From Candidatus Fermentibacterota bacterium (GTDB lineage: Bacteria; JAFGKV01), in the NCBI GenBank assembly GCA_030620115.1, contig JAUXFG010000074.1, positions 1 to 18,454 on the forward strand: a stretch of DNA of 18,454 nucleotides, written 5' to 3'. The notes under the pieces are model-generated. The model saw nothing but the letters and a program-made list of their open reading frames with translations. It was not told the origin of the DNA and did not search any database. Numbering within the stretch: position 1 is the stretch's first letter; every line of letters begins with the position of its first letter. The position numbers and the translations under genes were made by a program. Shown here piece after piece: positions 14,708-18,454 of the stretch.

Positions 14708-15883
14708 ATGCTTATTCTCGCTGCACTAGTGATCTGTATCGTGATCTACGGCATGATTGAACACCGACGGCATGTCAGGAACCTGGCATCCATGAAGTTT
14801 AGGATTCATGTAAACGGGACACGCGGAAAGTCCAGCGTTACCAGATTGATTGCCGCGGGCCTTCGGGCAGGCGGCATCCGCACGATTGCCAAGACCACGG
14901 GCTCTGCGGCACGCATGATTTGGGAAGACGGGAGCGAAACTCCGGTAGAGCGCTACGGCCCCCCCTCCATCAGAGAGCAGATCGGAGTGGTCAACAAGGC
15001 CGCCGAGCGAGGGGCAGAGGCCCTGGTGGTGGAATGCATGGCCCTGCAGCCTGACTATCAGTGGTTCACCGAACAGAAGCTGATCCGCTCTACCCACGGG
15101 GTTATCACCAATGTCAGGGAGGACCACCTCGATGTCATGGGACCAACGGTTCTAGATGTCGGTTACGCGCTCTCCAATACGATCCCCAAGGCGCAGTTGG
15201 CCTACACTACGGAAACCAGAATGATCGGTCCGTTGAAGACCGTGGCGAATAGCCGAGGTACACGCTTAGAGGTTGTGACAGCCACCGATCAAGACCGCGA
15301 GGACTCGACCCGATTTCAGTATCTCGAGCATCCCGATAATGTGGCCTTGGCGTTGGCGGTCTGCCGTGATTTGGGAGTGGGCCGATCTGTGGCTCTCACC
15401 GGGATGTGGGCCGCTGATCCGGATATCGGCGCCCTGAAGATCTGGGAGATACATTTTTTCGACAAGAGGCTCTTTTTTGTGAATGCCATGGCCGCCAATG
15501 ATCCTGAATCCACGCTCATGGCCTACGATCGAGCCAGGAGCACGGTGACCGGATATGAGAGAACGGTGATTCTCTATAACAATCGCGGGGATAGGCCTGC
15601 CCGCGCCAAACAGTTCGGCGAATTCCTGGCCAAGGATCTTGGCGCTGATCATAATGTCCTCATCGGCGACGGCACCAGGCCGGTGGAAGATGAGGCGATC
15701 AGAGCCGGCCTGCCTGCGCACAGGATCTCGAACATGGGAGGGGGCTCACCGTCCGAGGTATTCGAGAAGGTACTGGACCTTGTGGATGAAACTGCGCTAG
15801 TTGTGGCAATCGGAAATCTAGGGGGTCTCGGTGGCTCTGTGGCCGCATACTTCCAACACAGGGGGAAGCCGCTTGGTTCTTGA
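14708..15883 (+). CDS. pgsB: Poly-gamma-glutamate synthase PgsB/CapB (Mur-ligase-type amide ligase)
   Basis: ATP-dependent amide ligase that, with PgsC at the membrane, polymerises glutamate through gamma-linkages. The protein is 391 aa, the family length (about 393). It has an N-terminal membrane helix (residues 2-16, LILAALVICIVIYGM), then the Mur-type P-loop FRIHVNGTRGKSSVTRLI (31-48), IAKTTGSAAR, ALVVECMAL, the NVREDHLDVMG motif, and NNRGDRPARAKQF. AGGAG at 14701-14705 is unusually close (2 bases) to the ATG, but the helix start fits the family. It opens the four-gene operon and overlaps pgsC. Another polyamide product is possible, but the PgsC and PgsW neighbours favour poly-gamma-glutamate or a close relative. 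Confidence 0.93.
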   Translation: MLILAALVICIVIYGMIEHRRHVRNLASMKFRIHVNGTRGKSSVTRLIAAGLRAGGIRTIAKTTGSAARMIWEDGSETPVERYGPPSIREQIGVVNKAAERGAEALVVECMALQPDYQWFTEQKLIRSTHGVITNVREDHLDVMGPTVLDVGYALSNTIPKAQLAYTTETRMIGPLKTVANSRGTRLEVVTATDQDREDSTRFQYLEHPDNVALALAVCRDLGVGRSVALTGMWAADPDIGALKIWEIHFFDKRLFFVNAMAANDPESTLMAYDRARSTVTGYERTVILYNNRGDRPARAKQFGEFLAKDLGADHNVLIGDGTRPVEDEAIRAGLPAHRISNMGGGSPSEVFEKVLDLVDETALVVAIGNLGGLGGSVAAYFQHRGKPLGS

Positions 15884-16340
15884 ATCCGTAGGGATAGGCT
15901 TGGTTATCAGCCTATTATTCTCTGAGCTCTTTGGCCTGGTGGCGGGGGGCCTTGTGGTCCCCGGATACATGGCCTTGTATATCGACAGACCCTTGGCAGT
16001 GCTCTCGACTCTGGCAGCAAGCTTGGCCACATTGGGGTTGATACGGTTCTTGGCCTACTTCATGTTCATCTTCGGTCGAAGACGTATGGTATTGACGATC
16101 ATCTTCGGTTTTCTCCTCGGCTCGGCTCTCCGCACCGCAGGAGATCTGAGACTGGCGGGCTTCGCGCTTGATCTTGCCCCAGTGGGCTACATCATTCCGG
16201 GCCTCCTGGCGAACTGGATGGATAGGCAGGGTGTAATGCCTACCTTGGCGACCCTGGTCATTGCCTCGGTTCTTGTCCGTCTGATTCTCATCCTCATCTC
16301 CGGTGGAAGCTTCTTCGGCTTGGAGGGGAATCTCGGATGA
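15831..16340 (+). CDS. pgsC: Poly-gamma-glutamate biosynthesis protein PgsC/CapC (membrane subunit)
   Basis: Small polytopic membrane protein that partners PgsB in the synthase. Seen: hydrophobic segments separated by short loops and the family signature GLVAGGLVVPGYMALY near the N-terminus (compare Bacillus PgsC, AGLVVPGYLAL), then RRRMVLTIIFGFLLG and VGYIIPGLLANWMDRQG. The start is uncertain. GTG 15831 (AGGGGG 5 bases upstream, 169 aa) overlaps pgsB by 53 bases. TTG 15873 (GGGGGAAG 4 bases upstream, 155 aa) overlaps by 11 bases and gives a more family-like N-terminus. The stop overlaps the next ATG as ATGA, so translation is probably coupled. Confidence 0.92.
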   Translation: MALWPHTSNTGGSRLVLESVGIGLVISLLFSELFGLVAGGLVVPGYMALYIDRPLAVLSTLAASLATLGLIRFLAYFMFIFGRRRMVLTIIFGFLLGSALRTAGDLRLAGFALDLAPVGYIIPGLLANWMDRQGVMPTLATLVIASVLVRLILILISGGSFFGLEGNLG

Positions 16341-17464
16341 GCGGTTTTCGGACGGTCTCACCGCGTGTACTCATAGTCCTGGCGCTATTGTCCGTAGCGT
16401 GCTTCGTCATTGCGCAAAATGCTACGGTGATTGTCCGCGGCAATAACTACCGGGAGAAATTGCGTGCCTCCCGTCTTGCGCTCCTCTCACAGCAGGCAAT
16501 CAAAGATCATCGGTTCCCCAAGGGCCAGGAGATCGACCTGGTCAATGATCCGTACGCCACTGGAATGATTGGTCAGGAGTACACACTCATTACCACTGAT
16601 CGCGGCGTCATCCGTTCCAAGCTCACCGCCACGAACCCCAACTTCGGCGCGGTCATGGTGGAGTTCCTGACCAGAGCGGGGCTGGAAGAAGGAGATGTCA
16701 TCGCAGTATCACTGACCGGATCATTTCCCAGCCTCAATATCGCTCTGCTCGCCGCCGCGGACATCCTGGGGCTGAACCCCCTGGTCATCACCAGCGTGGG
16801 TTCTTCCACATGGGGCGCCAACGACCCTGAGTTCACTTGGCTGGACATGGAGGACCTGCTCTACCAGAAGGGGTTGATTCGAACCAGATCCATTGCCGCA
16901 TCCACAGGCGGCGGAGAGGACAGAGGGCGCGGCTTGAGCCGTCTCGGGAGACGCTATATCGAGCAGGCAGTCGAACGAAACGGCATCGAGCTCATCAGAG
17001 AGCGTACCCTCGAGGAGTCCATCGCCAAGAGGATGGAGAAGTACCACGAAGCTGCGGGCAAGCGACCTATCCGTGCCGTAGTAAATATCGGCGGAGGTGT
17101 GGCGAGTCTTGGCGCGAGCATCAACGGGAAACTCATTCCATCCGGGCTCTCTATGTCGCTGGCTCGGAGGAATTTCCCAGTCAGAGGAACCCTGCTCCTG
17201 TTGGCAGAGCGTGGTATCCCCGTCATTCATATACTGCATGTCCAGAAACTGGCCAAGAAATTCGGCCTTCCCGCCCCACCCGGCCCAGACCAAGAAATCG
17301 GCGTTGGCGCCATCTATTTCACGGAACGACTCAATTGTGCGGTGGCCGGTTTCCTGCTTTTTCTTCTCCTCCTGATACTCCTGGTGACCATACGAGTCGA
17401 CCTCGCGCATAGCCTTCTTCGCAAAACAAGTACAAAGCCCGAAATCCATGGAGGTGCGCTGTGA
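16337..17464 (+). CDS. pgsW: Poly-gamma-glutamate system protein (PgsW-type)
   Basis: A 375-aa protein matching, from memory, the family named 'poly-gamma-glutamate system protein', found next to pgsB/pgsC in several lineages. It has an N-terminal membrane segment (10-27), a large extracytoplasmic region, and a C-terminal membrane segment (334-352) with a short basic tail. Recognisable stretches: YATGMIGQEYTLITTDRGVIRSKLTATNPNFGA (73-105), VAVSLTGSFPSLNIALLAA, GSSTWGANDPEFTWLDME and VNIGGGVASLGASINGKLIPSG (249-270). ATGA overlap with pgsC; GGAGG (16322-16326) upstream. It occupies the position where pgsA/capA is expected in Firmicutes operons. Biochemical role unknown; transport or assembly of the polymer is an inference. 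Confidence 0.85.
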   Translation: MSGFRTVSPRVLIVLALLSVACFVIAQNATVIVRGNNYREKLRASRLALLSQQAIKDHRFPKGQEIDLVNDPYATGMIGQEYTLITTDRGVIRSKLTATNPNFGAVMVEFLTRAGLEEGDVIAVSLTGSFPSLNIALLAAADILGLNPLVITSVGSSTWGANDPEFTWLDMEDLLYQKGLIRTRSIAASTGGGEDRGRGLSRLGRRYIEQAVERNGIELIRERTLEESIAKRMEKYHEAAGKRPIRAVVNIGGGVASLGASINGKLIPSGLSMSLARRNFPVRGTLLLLAERGIPVIHILHVQKLAKKFGLPAPPGPDQEIGVGAIYFTERLNCAVAGFLLFLLLLILLVTIRVDLAHSLLRKTSTKPEIHGGAL

Positions 17465-18330
17465 TCCGCCTTCTCCTCGGCCTTAGCCTGCTCGCGGTCT
17501 GCTTCCTACCCTCGGCGCATGCAAAGGAGTGGGAGTTCATCCGATCCGGCCAAGACGACACCACGAGTTTGATAGTCCTCATCAAGGGTTCGGCCAGGAC
17601 CTACTACAAGGCATCCAATCTTGCCTTGACACTGACCGGCCCGGGATACTTGAAAATAATCTCCCGGTGGGTTGGTCCGCGCCCTACGGCTCGGGACACT
17701 TCGTATACTCTTCGGGTCACGGTTGGCAAGAAGCAATACCGCAAGCACTATAGAGTCACAAGATCCGGGGTGGCGGGGATCAGACAGAGGAAGCTTTGGG
17801 TAGGGAAGAGCAGAACTTTTACCATTCCTCTCCCCTCCACGACCACGGTGGTGAGAATCGATTCACCTTTAGGGAATGTGTATGTTCGACCATTTTTTTC
17901 ACAGCAGCCCACGAGACTGGGAAAACTAAGATCCATGAGCCCCACCACTTTTTGCGAGGTGGTGCGTTTGGAGAGAAAGGAGCGTGAGAGGAAGTACTAT
18001 CGTGCCACAACCGAGAAGCCTGTGGAACTTCAGATCATCGGGCCAACGACCCTGGTGGTCTACTCTCGTCTTGAGTTCACCTACGACATGAAGGGTCTTC
18101 AGAACTACGGCATACAGATATGGGAGGAGGAGAGCCTCCTCCATTCCTTCGCGTGGAGTACATCCCGATCCGATGTGACGAGATACATGGACCGCGATGA
18201 TCTTGTGCCTTCACCCGGTCAAAAGGCCTTGGTCAAGGTACCAAGGGGAGCACATCAGTGGACGTTCAAGCCCTCCAGCAGGATGGAGAGCGTGCTGTTT
18301 CGCTTCCTCATTCCGGAGCGTGATCTATAG
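17461..18330 (+). CDS. Secreted protein of unknown function, last gene of the pgs operon
   Basis: I do not recognise this 289-aa protein. It starts at GTG 17461 (GTGA overlap with the pgsW stop) with a strong ribosome site, GGAGGTG at 17450-17456. A classical signal peptide (MIRLLLGLSLLAVCFLPSAHA) predicts cleavage after A21 and export. The rest looks beta-rich. Two halves, about 47-146 and 178-286, share a pattern: YYKA...LTLTGPGYLKIISR against YYRA...LQIIGPTTLVVYSR, then YTLRVTVG against YGIQIWEE, then GKSRTFTIPLPSTTTVVRI against GQKALVKVPRGAHQWTF, each ending YVRPFF or LFRFLI. This suggests an internal duplication of one beta-sandwich domain. Tight coupling to pgsBCW suggests a role in polymer binding, export or anchoring; this is inference. 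Confidence 0.8.
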   Translation: MIRLLLGLSLLAVCFLPSAHAKEWEFIRSGQDDTTSLIVLIKGSARTYYKASNLALTLTGPGYLKIISRWVGPRPTARDTSYTLRVTVGKKQYRKHYRVTRSGVAGIRQRKLWVGKSRTFTIPLPSTTTVVRIDSPLGNVYVRPFFSQQPTRLGKLRSMSPTTFCEVVRLERKERERKYYRATTEKPVELQIIGPTTLVVYSRLEFTYDMKGLQNYGIQIWEEESLLHSFAWSTSRSDVTRYMDRDDLVPSPGQKALVKVPRGAHQWTFKPSSRMESVLFRFLIPERDL

Positions 18331-18348
18331 GCGCTTATCGGCGCCTAT
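18327..18348 (+). terminator. 8-bp perfect hairpin at the end of the pgs operon
   Basis: ATAGGCGC (18327-18334), overlapping the TAG stop (18328-18330), pairs perfectly with GCGCCTAT (18341-18348) around a 6-base loop. It is followed by TTCACC, with no long T-run. A plausible transcript end, or part of the nested repeat that follows. Confidence 0.45.
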
Positions 18349-18388
18349 TTCACCAATCCCGCGTACTGCGCGGGGTGAAGTAATAGGA
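18344..18388. repeat. Nested hairpin repeat near window end
   Basis: CCTAT and TTCAC (18344-18353) can pair with GTGAA (18375-18379) and ATAGG (18384-18388). Around them an inner stem forms, CCCGCG (18358-18363) with CGCGGG (18369-18374) around TACTG. The outer arm shares CCTAT with the preceding hairpin, so the two structures exclude each other. The window closes with another stem, CCGCGAC-GT-GTCGCGG (about 18437-18452), possibly the start of a further repeat. Confidence 0.5.
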
Positions 18389-18454
18389 CGGATGATAGAA
18401 TCTTGGAGTGCGGTCGCATGAGGCCGCTATCAGATTCCGCGACGTGTCGCGGGA

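Overview
This is a bacterial chromosomal window with mid-50s %GC coding sequence. All genes are on the + strand except one. The gene content suggests an uncultured, probably Gram-negative-type bacterium of the FCB superphylum or a neighbouring candidate phylum (Eisenbacteria, Latescibacteria or Zixibacteria are examples). The reasons are a deoxynucleoside kinase-panB-panC cluster, secreted gingipain-type C25 peptidases with Ig/Fn3 tails, and a PgsB/PgsC/PgsW-type poly-gamma-glutamate module. No rRNA or other marker fixes the lineage, so this placement is an inference.

Layout. (1) 1-3437, housekeeping: the 3' end of a deoxynucleoside kinase, then panB and panC (pantothenate synthesis), a single-domain GlmU-type uridylyltransferase and a HIT-family nucleotide hydrolase/phosphorylase. 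The junctions are tight, apart from an 80-bp gap with a possible terminator after panC. (2) 3438-5150: a MITE-like inverted-repeat element, a membrane-anchored LytR_C-domain protein and a short Ppx/GppA-family phosphatase. (3) 5151-5573: a non-coding block of dispersed palindromic repeats. (4) 5574-7058, minus strand: a membrane-anchored phospholipase D-like protein with two HKD motifs and an EF-hand loop. (5) 7059-7825: a non-coding region with a long imperfect inverted repeat. (6) 7826-14439: two tandem, divergent C25 (gingipain-like) peptidases that share a C-terminal Fn3-like domain, followed 6 bp later by a YfcE-type metallophosphoesterase. (7) 14440-14707: non-coding, with another dispersed palindrome and two perfect hairpins just upstream of the next operon. 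(8) 14708-18330: a four-gene, overlapping operon pgsB-pgsC-pgsW-orfX. OrfX is a secreted protein I do not recognise; it seems to contain an internal duplication. (9) 18331-18454: nested hairpins running to the window edge.

How the genes work together. The first block supplies coenzyme A precursors and UDP-GlcNAc. The two exported C25 proteases are probably co-transcribed and form an extracellular proteolytic pair. PgsB (ATP-dependent ligase) and PgsC (membrane subunit) would make an amide-linked poly-gamma-glutamate-like polymer. PgsW and OrfX occupy the place where PgsA/CapA would be expected, so they are candidates for its export or anchoring role. The parts most worth following up are the pgsBCW-orfX operon and the paired C25 proteases with a common C-terminal module.
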